A stretch of 64,000 bases of DNA from CAVSRC01 sp963785065 (GCA_963785065.1 CAWATX010000002.1:558001-622000); one strand, 5' to 3'; numbered from the stretch's first letter, positions 16,425-25,914 are shown. Made by a program: numbers and translations. Notes: generated from the sequence alone by a model not told the origin.

Positions 16425-18788
16425 TCAGCCTGCCTTGTGGATGAGCATCGGCCGCGGCGCTTCGCAGAGCGCTTCGGCGGCCGCCGGACCGCTCGTCGCC
16501 CTCAGGATCTCCTGGATCTGGCGCTGCGGCACCGGCACGCTGAACAGGAAGCCCTGCACCTCATTGATGCTGTCTTCGGCGGAGACAATCGCAAGCTGCT
16601 CCTCGGTCTCGATGCCCTCGACGGTTACCGTCAGGCCGAGATCGGCAGACAACCGCGCCACACCGCGCAGCAGGATCAGCGCCCGGCCGCCCGCTTCCAG
16701 ACCTTCCAGGAACAGCCGGTCGATCTTCACCTTGTTGAGCGGCAGACCGTGCAGATAGCTGAGGCTCGAATAGCCCGTGCCGAAGTCGTCGAGCGAAATG
16801 CGTACGCCGAGGTCGCGCAGCTGGCGCAGGATCAGACGGGTGGCGCGGGTGTCCTGGAAGAGCACCGATTCTGTGATCTCGATTTCCAGACGGCTGGGAT
16901 CAAGGCCGGTAGCGGCAAGGACCTCGCGCACGGTGCCGGTCACGTTGCCGCGGCGGAACTGATTGGCCGACAGGTTGACGGCGACGCGTACGTCGCCGGG
17001 CCACGTCGCGCAGGTCTGGCACGCCTGGCGCAGCACCCAATTGCCGATTTCGACGATCAGGCCCATCTCCTCGGCGATCGGGATGAACTCGGTCGGAGAG
17101 ATCATGCCGCGCAGCGGATGCTGCCAGCGCAGCAGCGCCTCGCAGGTGGTGATCTTCATCGTCTTCAGGTCGAAGAGCGGCTGGTAGTAGATCTCGAAGG
17201 AGCCGTTGGCCAGCGCATTGCGCAGGTCGAGCTCGAGGCCGCGCCGCTGCTGGGCGCGCACGTCCATGCTCGGCTCGAAGAAGCGCCACGTTCCGCGCTG
17301 GTCGTTCTTGGCCCAGTAGAGCGCCATGTCGGCATTCTTGAGCAGGTGGTCCGCGCCGGTCGCGTCGCGCGGCGCCATGGCGATGCCGATGGTGGCGCCG
17401 ATGACCACCTGGTGCCCGTCGATCTCGTAGGTCTCCGACAGCGCCGCGACAACCCGGCGCGCCAGGGTGGCAGCCTCTTCCGGTCCGGCGGTCGGCGTCT
17501 GCACGACGACGAATTCGTCGCCGCCGAAGCGCGCCACGATGTCGCTTTCGCGCACCAGGTGCTTGAGCCGGTCGGCGACGGCCCTCAACAGCAGATCGCC
17601 GCGCGGATGGCCGAGCGTATCGTTGACCTGCTTGAACTGGTCGAGGTCGACGAAGAGGACCGCCGACGCGTTCGAACCGGCCGCAACCAGGGCCCCTTCC
17701 ATGCGCTCGCGCAGATGCAGCCGGTTGGGCAGGCCGGTCAGCGAATCGTAGCGGGCAAGGTGGCGGATGCGCGCCTCGGCCTCGCGCCGTTCGGTGATGT
17801 CCTCGATCAGCACGACGGAGCCGCCATTGGCCATCGGCTGGAACGTCAGGTCCAGCGTGCGGCCATTCTGGGTCGGCATGGTGAAGGAGCCGGTTTCAGC
17901 TCGGCTGAGGCGCGTCTCGAATTCCACGACCAGCCGATCCAGTTCCGAACGCAGGACGACACCCGCCTCCACGCAATCGCGCAGCAGCTCACGCCCGCCC
18001 TGACCCTTGCGATCGACGTCCCCCGGAATCTGGAGAACCTCAGACAGGCGCTCGTTTGTGACGACCAGGTGGCGCTCGCTGTCGAACATGCACAACCCGT
18101 GCGGCATGTTGTTGAGCGCCGTGTCGAACTGCATGGCGAGTTCGGTGACGTTGCGCGTTGCGATGACGGCGTCGAGCAGTGTCCCCCGCAGGCGGCGCGA
18201 GATCAGCCGCATCCCGGCGAAGAACGGCAGAAGGACCAAGCCAAAGACCGCGTAATAGAAACCGCCTGCGATGAACAGCGCCGCGGCGAGCGGCAATGCC
18301 GCGGCGACGATCTGTGAGGTGACGAGCAGGTTGCTGGCGAAATTGCGGCCGGAAATGCCGATCATATAGGCCAGCGTGACCGAGAAGCTGAACAGCCGGA
18401 TGAACGGATCGTTAGTCATCGCGAACGCGACGAAGGTCCATCCGCCGAGCAGCGCCACGTGGACCGCAGCACCGACCACATAGCGGTATTCCCAGTTCCT
18501 GAACGCAGCGACGGTCTTGAGTTCCCCGCGCACGCGGAAATACGCCGCCATATCGACAAAGCGCAGCACCGCAACCACGGCAATGGCGACGGCAAAGCCG
18601 AACAGCGCCCAATCAGCCGCTTTCCAGGCGGTGAGCAAGGCCGCAAGCGAAGCCGCGAACGCGCCAATCAGCAGGGACTGGCGCAGTTCGTAGAGCGCGT
18701 CGACGAGAGACGCATAGATATCGAGCGGGACCGCCGTCTCCGGCCGCCGACCAAGGGTATTATCGCGTCCGAACATTTGGAACGCCAT
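16425..18788 (-). CDS. Membrane-bound GGDEF/EAL protein with PAS domain
   Basis: 787 residues from MAFQMFGRD (a TTG six codons upstream is possible). An N-terminal membrane region (about 30-190) holds several helices, followed by a PAS-like domain opening MPHGLCMFDSERHLVV (about 230-330), a GGDEF domain with an intact RFGGDEF active site, and an EAL domain with EALLRW, the metal and catalytic segments of that fold and DDFGTGYSSLSYL. Both activities could be functional, so it may make or degrade cyclic di-GMP. A perfect hairpin and an intrinsic terminator follow the gene. Regulation through the PAS ligand is likely but unknown. Confidence 0.92.
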   Translation of the reverse strand: MAFQMFGRDNTLGRRPETAVPLDIYASLVDALYELRQSLLIGAFAASLAALLTAWKAADWALFGFAVAIAVVAVLRFVDMAAYFRVRGELKTVAAFRNWEYRYVVGAAVHVALLGGWTFVAFAMTNDPFIRLFSFSVTLAYMIGISGRNFASNLLVTSQIVAAALPLAAALFIAGGFYYAVFGLVLLPFFAGMRLISRRLRGTLLDAVIATRNVTELAMQFDTALNNMPHGLCMFDSERHLVVTNERLSEVLQIPGDVDRKGQGGRELLRDCVEAGVVLRSELDRLVVEFETRLSRAETGSFTMPTQNGRTLDLTFQPMANGGSVVLIEDITERREAEARIRHLARYDSLTGLPNRLHLRERMEGALVAAGSNASAVLFVDLDQFKQVNDTLGHPRGDLLLRAVADRLKHLVRESDIVARFGGDEFVVVQTPTAGPEEAATLARRVVAALSETYEIDGHQVVIGATIGIAMAPRDATGADHLLKNADMALYWAKNDQRGTWRFFEPSMDVRAQQRRGLELDLRNALANGSFEIYYQPLFDLKTMKITTCEALLRWQHPLRGMISPTEFIPIAEEMGLIVEIGNWVLRQACQTCATWPGDVRVAVNLSANQFRRGNVTGTVREVLAATGLDPSRLEIEITESVLFQDTRATRLILRQLRDLGVRISLDDFGTGYSSLSYLHGLPLNKVKIDRLFLEGLEAGGRALILLRGVARLSADLGLTVTVEGIETEEQLAIVSAEDSINEVQGFLFSVPVPQRQIQEILRATSGPAAAEALCEAPRPMLIHKAG

Positions 18789-18950
18789 GGCTAGAGTGCG
18801 CCGCAACCGGCAGACCGTGCCAGCATCTCGTGAAAATATCGTTCAGCTTTTCGAGAAGATGAGTTCGGTTCGCGTCACCTTTGACACCATCTGGCGCAAT
18901 GGCCGCCCGCCGGGCCAAACGGGTCCAGGCGTGTCGCATTTTGCCGTCGC

Positions 18951-19826
18951 TCAGGCCGCGTGGGTTTTCGTCGCCGAGGCCTTCTGCCTGGCCAAAGGCC
19001 GCTTGCGGCTGGCAACCTCCTTCAGGAAGCGGCCAAGAAGCGTGTTGAACACCTCCGGCGCCTCGCGGAACGGCATATGGCCGATGCCGCGCAGGATGAA
19101 ACAGTGCTTGTCCCAGAGATTCCCGTAGGGAAGCGATCCGATATAATCGAGATTGACGATCGGATCGTCGGCACCGTTGACGACGGCGATTGGCACGTCC
19201 GAGCGCGCCACGATCGGCCGTTCGTCGAGTGCCCGGCCGCTCATCAGGCTCTCAGCCAGATACCGGCGCGCCGCCCCGTCGGTATGCCGCCCGGCCTGAC
19301 GCAGTTCCGGCTCGTCCAGTCCGCCGAAGACCGCGTCGCTGAACGCCTGGAATTCCTCATCGGTCCACGTCTCCTGCCACGACAGCGCCATGGCCGGGCA
19401 CGGCTGGAAGCCCTGCTGAATCGATCCCATCTCCGGACCCACCGGCGGCGCGCCCATGATCATAAGGCCGGAGATGCCGGCAAATCGCCCGAGCAGCTCC
19501 ATGGCGACGTGCCCGCCAAGCGACCAGCCACAGACCGCCGCGCTCGAAACGCCAATATTGCCGAGCAGTTCAACGGCTGCCTCGGCGTAGCCCGGCAGTG
19601 AGTAGGTGTTTGCTGGATCGATCGCCGGGCTTGACGCGCCATGCCCAGGCAGATCCATAGCAATCATGTGGAACTCTTCGCCCAGTGCACTGTCGAGCTG
19701 CTTGGAGAAGGCCTCCTTGCAGCTCGAATTGCCATGAAGCAGCAGGACGGGCAGACCTTTGCCGGCCGTTTCGCTGATTGCGATATCACCGTGACTCGTG
19801 CGGACCGTCCTATTGGTGACCGTCAT
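18951..19826 (-). CDS. Alpha/beta-hydrolase fold protein
   Basis: 291 residues from MTVTNRTVRT, which has AGGAGGG upstream; the longer reading frame lacks similarity. The fold markers are the oxyanion motif LLHGNSS, the nucleophile elbow GWSLGGH, a late acidic residue in NGADDPIV, and the catalytic His in GIGHMPF. Such proteins are esterases, lyases or haloperoxidase-like enzymes, and the sequence does not settle the substrate. It is monocistronic, in a region where the next genes start on the opposite strand. Confidence 0.85.
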   Translation of the reverse strand: MTVTNRTVRTSHGDIAISETAGKGLPVLLLHGNSSCKEAFSKQLDSALGEEFHMIAMDLPGHGASSPAIDPANTYSLPGYAEAAVELLGNIGVSSAAVCGWSLGGHVAMELLGRFAGISGLMIMGAPPVGPEMGSIQQGFQPCPAMALSWQETWTDEEFQAFSDAVFGGLDEPELRQAGRHTDGAARRYLAESLMSGRALDERPIVARSDVPIAVVNGADDPIVNLDYIGSLPYGNLWDKHCFILRGIGHMPFREAPEVFNTLLGRFLKEVASRKRPLARQKASATKTHAA

Positions 19827-20109
19827 GGACCGCCCTCCTAACTCCACCGTATTTGGGCACGCAGAAGCGGCCCACTCTCCAGGAACTGCGCTCAAAATAG
19901 CGGCAAGAGCCTTATTAAACCTTAAGAATAACGACCAATTCGTGGGGAATACCGATCGATAAAGTCGTGATGGCTTGACTACAACCCTGGGTCATCTCAT
20001 CACGACCATCTGCTCGCCCTGCGACCACGGGCGCCAGCGTTCGGCTGGTGAGTACGGAGCAATTTCAGTATAGGTTTCGCCGACACCAACTCGCGGACGC
20101 GCCTGCTGC

Positions 20110-20934
20110 ATGAACGACACGACCGATCCACAACCCTACGTCCTCGGCCATTCCGAGGCCGAACTCTCCCGCCTGGAGCACCAGGCACAAATCTTCAGCG
20201 CAGAGACCCGCGAGATCCTGCGTCGCGCCGGCATTTCACCGGGAATGACCGTCCTCGACGTGGGCTGCGGCGTCGGCGACGTATCGATGATTGCGGCCGA
20301 ACTGGTCGGCCCGACCGGTCGCGTTCTTGGCATCGACAACGCCAACGCGGCGCTGCCGCCGGCGCGCGCGCGGGCGGCACGCGCTGGCTGTAGCTGGTTG
20401 ACCTTCGAGCAGGCCGACGTTAACGGCTACAGCACCGAGGAGACCTTCGACGCGGTCATCGGGCGGTTCATCCTGATGCACGTCCCAGACCCCGCCGGCG
20501 CCCTCAGGACGCTCATGCGCTTCGCCAAGCCGCGCGGGATCATCGCCTTCATCGAGATGGACATCTCCCAGGCAACGGCCCTGCCCGAGCTACCGCTGCT
20601 CACCCGCTGCGTCGACTGGATCGTGTCGACCTACCGCGCGGTCGGCGCCGAGCCGAACATGGGCTCGATGCTCTACCGCACCTACCGGGCGGCAGGGCTC
20701 GATCCGCGCCTGCACGGCACCTGCCGGATCGAGAGCGGCCCGAATGCGATCGTCTACGATTTCGCCGCGCAGGCGCTGGCGACGCTCATGCCAGCCATCG
20801 AGGCGCACGGCATCGCCACCGCCGCCGAAGTCGACCCGGCGACCATCGCCGATCGGCTGCGCGAGGCTTCCGTCGCCGGCGACCACTGCATCTTCCTGCC
20901 GCGGCTGATCGGCGCCTGGGCCAGCGTCAGCTGA
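20110..20934 (+). CDS. Class I SAM-dependent methyltransferase
   Basis: 274 residues. Motif I VLDVGCGVGDVS binds S-adenosylmethionine, followed by an acidic turn in GIDNANAAL, the motif IV region FDAVIGRFILMHVPDP, and a C-terminal substrate domain. The pattern is of the UbiE/Methyltransf_11 group that methylates small molecules. The acceptor cannot be named. The beta-mannosidase gene starts 47 bases further on the same strand, so the two may be cotranscribed, though no functional connection is evident. Confidence 0.85.
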   Translation: MNDTTDPQPYVLGHSEAELSRLEHQAQIFSAETREILRRAGISPGMTVLDVGCGVGDVSMIAAELVGPTGRVLGIDNANAALPPARARAARAGCSWLTFEQADVNGYSTEETFDAVIGRFILMHVPDPAGALRTLMRFAKPRGIIAFIEMDISQATALPELPLLTRCVDWIVSTYRAVGAEPNMGSMLYRTYRAAGLDPRLHGTCRIESGPNAIVYDFAAQALATLMPAIEAHGIATAAEVDPATIADRLREASVAGDHCIFLPRLIGAWASVS

Positions 20935-20981
20935 CGCAAGATGACGGCGGCGATTTCCTGCCACGCCCCGCCAACCCCACC

Positions 20982-23429
20982 ATGGGCTCTCCCGTGACAG
21001 ACGTTTTGCTCTCCGGTCCGTGGACCCTCTGCGACGCCAACGGCAGCGCGGTCGCGCCCTGCCCCATTCCCGGTGACATCCATTCGGCGCTGATCGCCGC
21101 CGGGCGCATCCCCGATCCCATGATCGGCACCAACGAGGCCGACGTGCAGTGGGTGCACGAGGCCGAATGGGAGATCCGCCGTTCCTTCGACTTGGCCGGG
21201 GACGCGCTTGCCGGCGCATGGCCGGTGCTCGACCTCGAATTCGTCGATACCGTCGCCGACGTGACGGTGAACGGCCGGGTGGTCGCCAGCCTCGATTCGA
21301 GCTTCGTCCGCCACCGCATCGACCTCACCGACGTGCTCCATGCCGGCGAGAATGCCATCGCCATTCGCTTCCGCTCGGCGACCAAGGAGGCGGCAGAGCG
21401 GGCAGCGAAGCAGCCCTTCCCCATCCCGCGCACCAAGAACAACCTGGTCGACCACCTCAATATGCTGCGCAAGGCGCAATGCCATGGCGGCTGGGACTGG
21501 GGCCCCTGCCTGATGGTGATGGGCGTCTATGCCGAGCCGACGCTGCGCCTGCTGGAGGATGCGCGCATCGAGCACGTGGTCGTCCGCCAGGACCATCACG
21601 GCGACGGCAGCGTGACGGTGACCGCCCACGTTGAGCTGGCGGCGCGGAAAGACGGGCCGGTACCCGTGGTCTTCACCTTCGACGATAGACAGGTCGAGGG
21701 CGTGGCCATGGTGACGCATGCACGTGGCGGCACCATCGATCTCAGCCTCACGATCGCGGAGCCGCTTCTCTGGTGGCCGGCAGGTTACGGTGATCAGCCG
21801 CTCTATCCGGCCAGCGTCGAAATCCCCGGCGCCCGGGTCGAAAAACGCATCGGCATCAGGAAACTCCGCCTCATCAACGAGCCGGACGCGGCCGGCACCT
21901 CGATGACCTTCGAGGTCAACGGCACGCCCATCTTCGCCAAGGGCGCCAACTGGATCCCCGCCGACGCGCTCCCCAGCCGCATCACGCGCGAGCGCATGGC
22001 GCGGCTGCTTGGCGAGGCGGTCGTCGCCAACATGAACATGATCCGCGTCTGGGGCGGCGGTTTCTACGAATTCGATGCCTTCTACGATCTGTGCGACGAA
22101 CTTGGCCTGCTGGTCTGGCAGGATATGATGTTCGCCTGCTCGCAATATCCTTCGACGCCGGAGTTCCTCAGACAGGTCGACGCCGAGGTGCGCTATCAGG
22201 TGAAGCGGCTGGCCTCGCACGCCTGCGTCGCCATCTGGTGCGGCGACAACGAGGTGATCGGCTCGCTCAACTGGTATGAGGCGTCGAAGCAGAACCGCGA
22301 CCGCTATCTGGTCAATTACGACCGGCTCAACCGCGTCATCGAACAGGCCGTCGCCGACAGCGACCCCAGCCGCACCTTCTGGCCGTCGTCACCCTGCTCC
22401 GGCAAGCTCGACTATGGCGACGCCTGGCATGACGATTCGTCAGGCGACATGCACTTCTGGTCGGTCTGGCACGAGAACCGCGACTTCGAGCACTATTACG
22501 ACGTCAAACCCCGCTTCTGTTCCGAGTTCGGCTTCCAGGCTTTTCCGACGATGCACGACATTCGCCGCTTCGCGGAACCCGGCGAGTGGAACGCCATGTC
22601 ACCGGTGATGGAGTGGCACCAGCGCGACCCCGCCGGCAACGGTCGCATCGTCGAGACGATGACGCGCTATTTCCGCATGCCGACCGGTTTCGACGACTTC
22701 CTCTATCTCAGCCAGCTCCAGCAGGCGCTGGCGATCGAAACCGCGGTGCGCTTCTGGCGGAGCCTCAAGCCGCATTCCATGGGCGCAATCTACTGGCAGC
22801 TCAACGACGTGTGGCCTGCGGTCTCCTGGTCGAGCCTCGACCACGCCATAGGCTGGAAGACGCTGCACCATCATGCCCGCCGCTTCTTCGCCCCGCTGGC
22901 GCTGGCCGCCCGCGTCGATGCGGGACGGCTGAAGATCGCGGGCGTCAATGACGCCCAGACGCCCGCCGATGTCGATGTACGCCTGAGGACCATCGACCGT
23001 GACGGCAGGGTGCTGGACGAGGCCCTCTTCTCGGCCGCAGTGCCGGCCGACCGCGCCATCGCCATCGCCGCGGTAGCGATTCCCGCTGGCGGCCTCGCCC
23101 ATGTCGTCGAGGGGCGCAAGGCGGGCAGCGCCGATTACGACCCGCTGATGCGCCTCGCGGTGCTCGCCGACAAACCCAAGCGCCTCGACCTGCCCGACGC
23201 CCGCGTGAGCCTTGAGGCCGGCGAGACGGCGGGGACATTCGTCCTCTCGGCCGATGCGCCGGCCTTCTTCGTCAGGCCGGAGGCGTCCGAATTTGCCGGC
23301 GCCTTCGACGATGCGAGCTTTCTCCTGCTTCCCGGCGAAACGCGCACGCTCGCCTTCCGCTCCTTCGACGGGCGCCTGCCCGGCGTTGCGGACGTGACGG
23401 TCAACCATCTCGCGGCAACCTATCGCTAA
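20982..23429 (+). CDS. Glycoside hydrolase family 2, beta-mannosidase
   Basis: 815 residues, normal for beta-mannosidases. The jelly-roll domain opens with LSGPWTLCDANG, the GH2 barrel contains NGTPIFAKGANWIPAD and RVWGGGFYE, the acid/base Glu is in WCGDNE, and the nucleophile Glu is in FCSEFGFQAFP. There is no signal peptide, so it acts in the cytoplasm on imported beta-mannosides or on mannose-containing glycans. It is convergent with the DUF389 gene, leaving six bases between the stops. No sugar transporter is adjacent. Confidence 0.92.
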   Translation: MGSPVTDVLLSGPWTLCDANGSAVAPCPIPGDIHSALIAAGRIPDPMIGTNEADVQWVHEAEWEIRRSFDLAGDALAGAWPVLDLEFVDTVADVTVNGRVVASLDSSFVRHRIDLTDVLHAGENAIAIRFRSATKEAAERAAKQPFPIPRTKNNLVDHLNMLRKAQCHGGWDWGPCLMVMGVYAEPTLRLLEDARIEHVVVRQDHHGDGSVTVTAHVELAARKDGPVPVVFTFDDRQVEGVAMVTHARGGTIDLSLTIAEPLLWWPAGYGDQPLYPASVEIPGARVEKRIGIRKLRLINEPDAAGTSMTFEVNGTPIFAKGANWIPADALPSRITRERMARLLGEAVVANMNMIRVWGGGFYEFDAFYDLCDELGLLVWQDMMFACSQYPSTPEFLRQVDAEVRYQVKRLASHACVAIWCGDNEVIGSLNWYEASKQNRDRYLVNYDRLNRVIEQAVADSDPSRTFWPSSPCSGKLDYGDAWHDDSSGDMHFWSVWHENRDFEHYYDVKPRFCSEFGFQAFPTMHDIRRFAEPGEWNAMSPVMEWHQRDPAGNGRIVETMTRYFRMPTGFDDFLYLSQLQQALAIETAVRFWRSLKPHSMGAIYWQLNDVWPAVSWSSLDHAIGWKTLHHHARRFFAPLALAARVDAGRLKIAGVNDAQTPADVDVRLRTIDRDGRVLDEALFSAAVPADRAIAIAAVAIPAGGLAHVVEGRKAGSADYDPLMRLAVLADKPKRLDLPDARVSLEAGETAGTFVLSADAPAFFVRPEASEFAGAFDDASFLLLPGETRTLAFRSFDGRLPGVADVTVNHLAATYR

Positions 23430-23435
23430 TGCTCG

Positions 23436-24470
23436 CTAGCCCGGCGCCGACTGACGCAGCGCGATGACGCCGACGAGGACCGCGATCAGCGCGATCCAGG
23501 TGACGATGTTGACCATGACTGCGCGCCGCGCGCTTTTCTGCTCGGCCCAGGTCCTGGGCTTGATGCCCTTGGCCAGGAAGACCACCTGCGCGGCCAGGTT
23601 CACGCAGGCGATATTGGCGACCAGCAGCATCGCCGCACCGAGGGCGAGGTTCATATGCCCGGCCGCCAGCATGATGCCGAGCGTCGCGGCCGGCGGCAGC
23701 AGGGCGACGGCGACCATGACGCCGACCAGCGTCGCCGACAGGCCGGTGGTGACCGAGAGTGCCGCGGCCGCGCCCGAGGCGAGCGCCAGGGCGATGCCGG
23801 CATAGTCGACCGAGGTGCGCGCCAGAAGCTCGTGGCTGGCGATATTGGGGGCGATCAGGAAGGCGAGCGCCCCAGCGATGACCACGCTGAGCACGACGCC
23901 GAGCACACCGGATTTGCTGGCGGCAAGCATGAGTTTGCGGTCGCCGATGGCGGCGCCGAAGGCGAAGGCGACATTGGGCCCGAGCAGCGGCGCGATGACC
24001 ATGGCGCCGATCAGGATGGCGACGCTGTCCTGCTCCAGCCCGACCGAGGCGACCACCGTCGACAGGAAGACCAGCAGGATGAAGTTCGAATCGGTGCGCA
24101 CGCCGCCTTCGACCAGGTGATAGAGCTCCTCGCGCGAGGCACGCTCCTGCTCTTCCCGCTTCTTGTCCTCGTCCTCCTCCTCCGGCTCGCCCTTTTCCTC
24201 CGGCTTCTTTTCTTCTTCCGGCTCCTCGAACGGGATGACGGCATCGGTCGGCAGCATGGTGATGCGCCAGTTTTCCGACTTGCCGAGCGCCGCCTGAAGC
24301 CGGTCGAGCAGGCCCTGCCGGTCGATCTCGCCGACCACCAGACGGATCAGCCAGCGGCCATCATCGAGCGGCGCCTTCTGCACGTCGTCGACGTCGAGCT
24401 CCTCGGCGACAGCGAGAATCGCCTGCACCCGATCCTCGGGTGTGGCCACTTCTATGAGCTTGAAGGCCAT
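23436..24470 (-). CDS. DUF389 / TIGR00341-family membrane protein
   Basis: 344 residues. An N-terminal ACT-like soluble region of about 80 residues (FKLIEVATPEDR) leads into a long, highly charged Glu/Lys linker (about 83-115), then a C-terminal membrane domain with at least six helices, including SVAILIGAMVIAPLLGPNVAFAFG split over two helices. Family members are of unknown or stress-related function. A strong AAGAGG ribosome site precedes the ATG. The gene reads away from the long gene-free gap, so its promoter lies there. Confidence 0.88.
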   Translation of the reverse strand: MAFKLIEVATPEDRVQAILAVAEELDVDDVQKAPLDDGRWLIRLVVGEIDRQGLLDRLQAALGKSENWRITMLPTDAVIPFEEPEEEKKPEEKGEPEEEDEDKKREEQERASREELYHLVEGGVRTDSNFILLVFLSTVVASVGLEQDSVAILIGAMVIAPLLGPNVAFAFGAAIGDRKLMLAASKSGVLGVVLSVVIAGALAFLIAPNIASHELLARTSVDYAGIALALASGAAAALSVTTGLSATLVGVMVAVALLPPAATLGIMLAAGHMNLALGAAMLLVANIACVNLAAQVVFLAKGIKPRTWAEQKSARRAVMVNIVTWIALIAVLVGVIALRQSAPG

Positions 24471-24693
24471 GTGCCTCTTGGGTCACGCGCGGAATTGCTG
24501 CGCCAGTGTAGCAATCGCGCCGAGACTGGCACACCCTGCCCCTTTTTCCCCCGCACCCAGGCACACTCTCTCGTTCCCGCGCCGCGTAGCGACCGGGTGA
24601 TGAAGATTTCTTTTGCCCTTCCCTGTCCGGCCTTCGGCCGTCCTCGCCTCTTGTCTCAAGTCCCCTGCACCTCTTGAGAGATGCCGAGGGGGT

Positions 24694-24877
24694 GGCGGGC
24701 GTCTGGTCAACGCCTGCGGGTAGTCCGAAATGGGCGCCGACCGGACGCCCGCCGCGGGATTTATGCGAGGCCCCGCCTGGGTTGGCAGAGGCAGGCTGGC
24801 ACATCGGCCGCCTTCGACCACCGCGGTGCCGGGGCCTCGGTTTCCCGGGCCGGTCTCACCGGCGGCTGACCTCTGCC
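24694..24877. ncRNA. Candidate structured RNA or repeat with pseudoknot topology
   Basis: Three long perfect or near-perfect pairings are visible. 24694-24708 pairs with 24739-24753 (15 bases, one G-U). 24766-24775 (CGAGGCCCCG) pairs with 24830-24839. 24784-24791 (GGCAGAGG) pairs with 24870-24877. The last two cross each other, giving an H-type pseudoknot, and a GCCGGT-CTC-ACCGGC hairpin sits between them. The strand is not certain. Known RNAs with pseudoknots (RNase P, tmRNA) lack their signature bases here. It could equally be a non-transcribed repeat. Confidence 0.35.
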
Positions 24878-25120
24878 CGCCTTTAGCGCTGCACCATTTC
24901 AGGGCGTTGGCGCACGAAGCGACCTTGCGGCCTCTCCGTTGACGGGCTTCCGAGCTCCAACTGCCTTCCGCTTGCGACGCGGCCGACAGGGACACCGCAC
25001 CCCGCTCCGCCTAAAGGTCGCCACCGGTAGACGCCCCTCTATCCGAGCGAGGATGCCAACCAATATGGGGGCGGTTCGGACAGCGGGGATAAGTATTTCT
25101 TCGCCGGCATTCGCGCTGTC

Positions 25121-25211
25121 CGTCATCACCGGGCTTGTCCCGGTGATCCACGCCTTTCCGAGCTGCCGAAAAAGGAAGACGTGGATGGCCGGAACACGTC
25201 CGGCCATGACG
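25121..25211. repeat. Composite palindromic intergenic repeat (REP-like)
   Basis: Two nine-base perfect hairpins, ATCACCGGG-CTTGT-CCCGGTGAT and ATGGCCGGA-ACACG-TCCGGCCAT, are enclosed by outer arms CGTCAT/ATGACG and flank inner arms ATCCACG/CGTGGAT, giving a cloverleaf-like layout. Elements of this style are widespread between genes of Hyphomicrobiales. Confidence 0.8.
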
Positions 25212-25356
25212 AACCACCGCGCGCGTAACCCCCACCCGGCTCGGCCTTCGGCCTCGCCACCCACCCCGCGCTTGCGCGGTGGAGGGAGGGAGCAAGCGGC
25301 ACCGCCCGGGCACGCTGGCCGTCGGCGCAAACCAACTGCCGGAAACCGCCGGAGCC

Positions 25357-25914
25357 TCAGGGCTCCAGCTCGGTGTCCCAGTAGAGGTAGTCCATCCAGG
25401 AGTCGTGCAGGTAGTTCGGCGGGAAATGGCGACCGTTATTGTGGAGCTGCGCCACGGTCGGCTGGAAGGGCATCTGCGCCGGCCACATGCGCGCTTCGCC
25501 GACGGAGAGGCCGCCCTTCTTGAGATTGCATGACGAGCAGGCGGCCACGACGTTGTCCCACGTCGTCTGGCCGCCGCGCGATCTCGGCACGAGGTGATCG
25601 AAGGTCAGATCCTCCCGCGTACCGCAATACTGGCAGACGAAGCGGTCGCGCAGGAACACGTTGAACCGCGTAAACGCCGGGTGGCGCGCCGGCCTGACGT
25701 AGGTCTTCAGCGACACCACCGAGGGCAGCTTCATCGAGAAGGAGGGGCTGTGGACCGCCGTCTCGTACTCCGAGACGATGTTCACGCGCTCCAGGAACAC
25801 CGCCTTGATGGCGTCCTGCCACGACCACAGCGACAGCGGATAATAGCTGAGCGGCCGATAGTCTGCATTGAGGACGAGCGCCGGATTGGACCCCGGCGAG
25901 ACAGCGATATTCAC
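25357..25914 (-). CDS. HNH endonuclease family protein
   Basis: 185 residues. It has an N-terminal segment PALVLNADYRPLSYYPLSLW typical of the stand-alone HNH group, two CxxC zinc knuckles (CQYCG and CSSC), and the HNH core DHLVPRSRGG followed by WDNVV. The length and layout match the chromosomal HNH endonuclease widely conserved in alphaproteobacteria rather than a phage or intron enzyme. Its DNA target and role are not known; repair or recombination has been proposed for relatives. It is transcribed towards the gene-free gap. Confidence 0.9.
   Translation of the reverse strand: MNIAVSPGSNPALVLNADYRPLSYYPLSLWSWQDAIKAVFLERVNIVSEYETAVHSPSFSMKLPSVVSLKTYVRPARHPAFTRFNVFLRDRFVCQYCGTREDLTFDHLVPRSRGGQTTWDNVVAACSSCNLKKGGLSVGEARMWPAQMPFQPTVAQLHNNGRHFPPNYLHDSWMDYLYWDTELEP

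Larger units (their letters stand above)
24471..25356. other. 886-base gap without a protein gene
   Basis: The reading frames here are short, arginine/proline-rich and without family signals. The gap holds the promoter side of the DUF389 gene, a strongly self-complementary block at about 24694-24877, a palindromic repeat at 25121-25211, and the 3' end of the HNH gene. No tRNA-like T loop, tmRNA tag or RNase P core motif could be found on either strand. Confidence 0.6.

Noticed and set aside
16314..18317. A 667-codon plus-strand frame opposite the GGDEF/EAL gene
   Set aside because: It is the antisense shadow of a protein with intact GGDEF and EAL motifs.
18787..19128. A 113-codon plus-strand frame between the GGDEF/EAL and hydrolase genes
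   Set aside because: The second half is antisense to the hydrolase C-terminus and the first half is the promoter region of the divergent gene. No domain is recognisable.
24674..24942. Small plus-strand frames in the large gap, up to 70 codons
   Set aside because: Several frames are open at once, as expected from high GC. The proteins are Pro/Arg-rich with no family signal, and the region pairs with itself strongly, which better explains its pattern.
24471..24990. RNase P RNA, tmRNA or SRP RNA in the large gap
   Set aside because: The conserved GAGGAAAGUC and ACAGAA core, the tag-reading frame and T loop, and the GGAAGCAGC-type SRP loop were looked for on both strands and not found.
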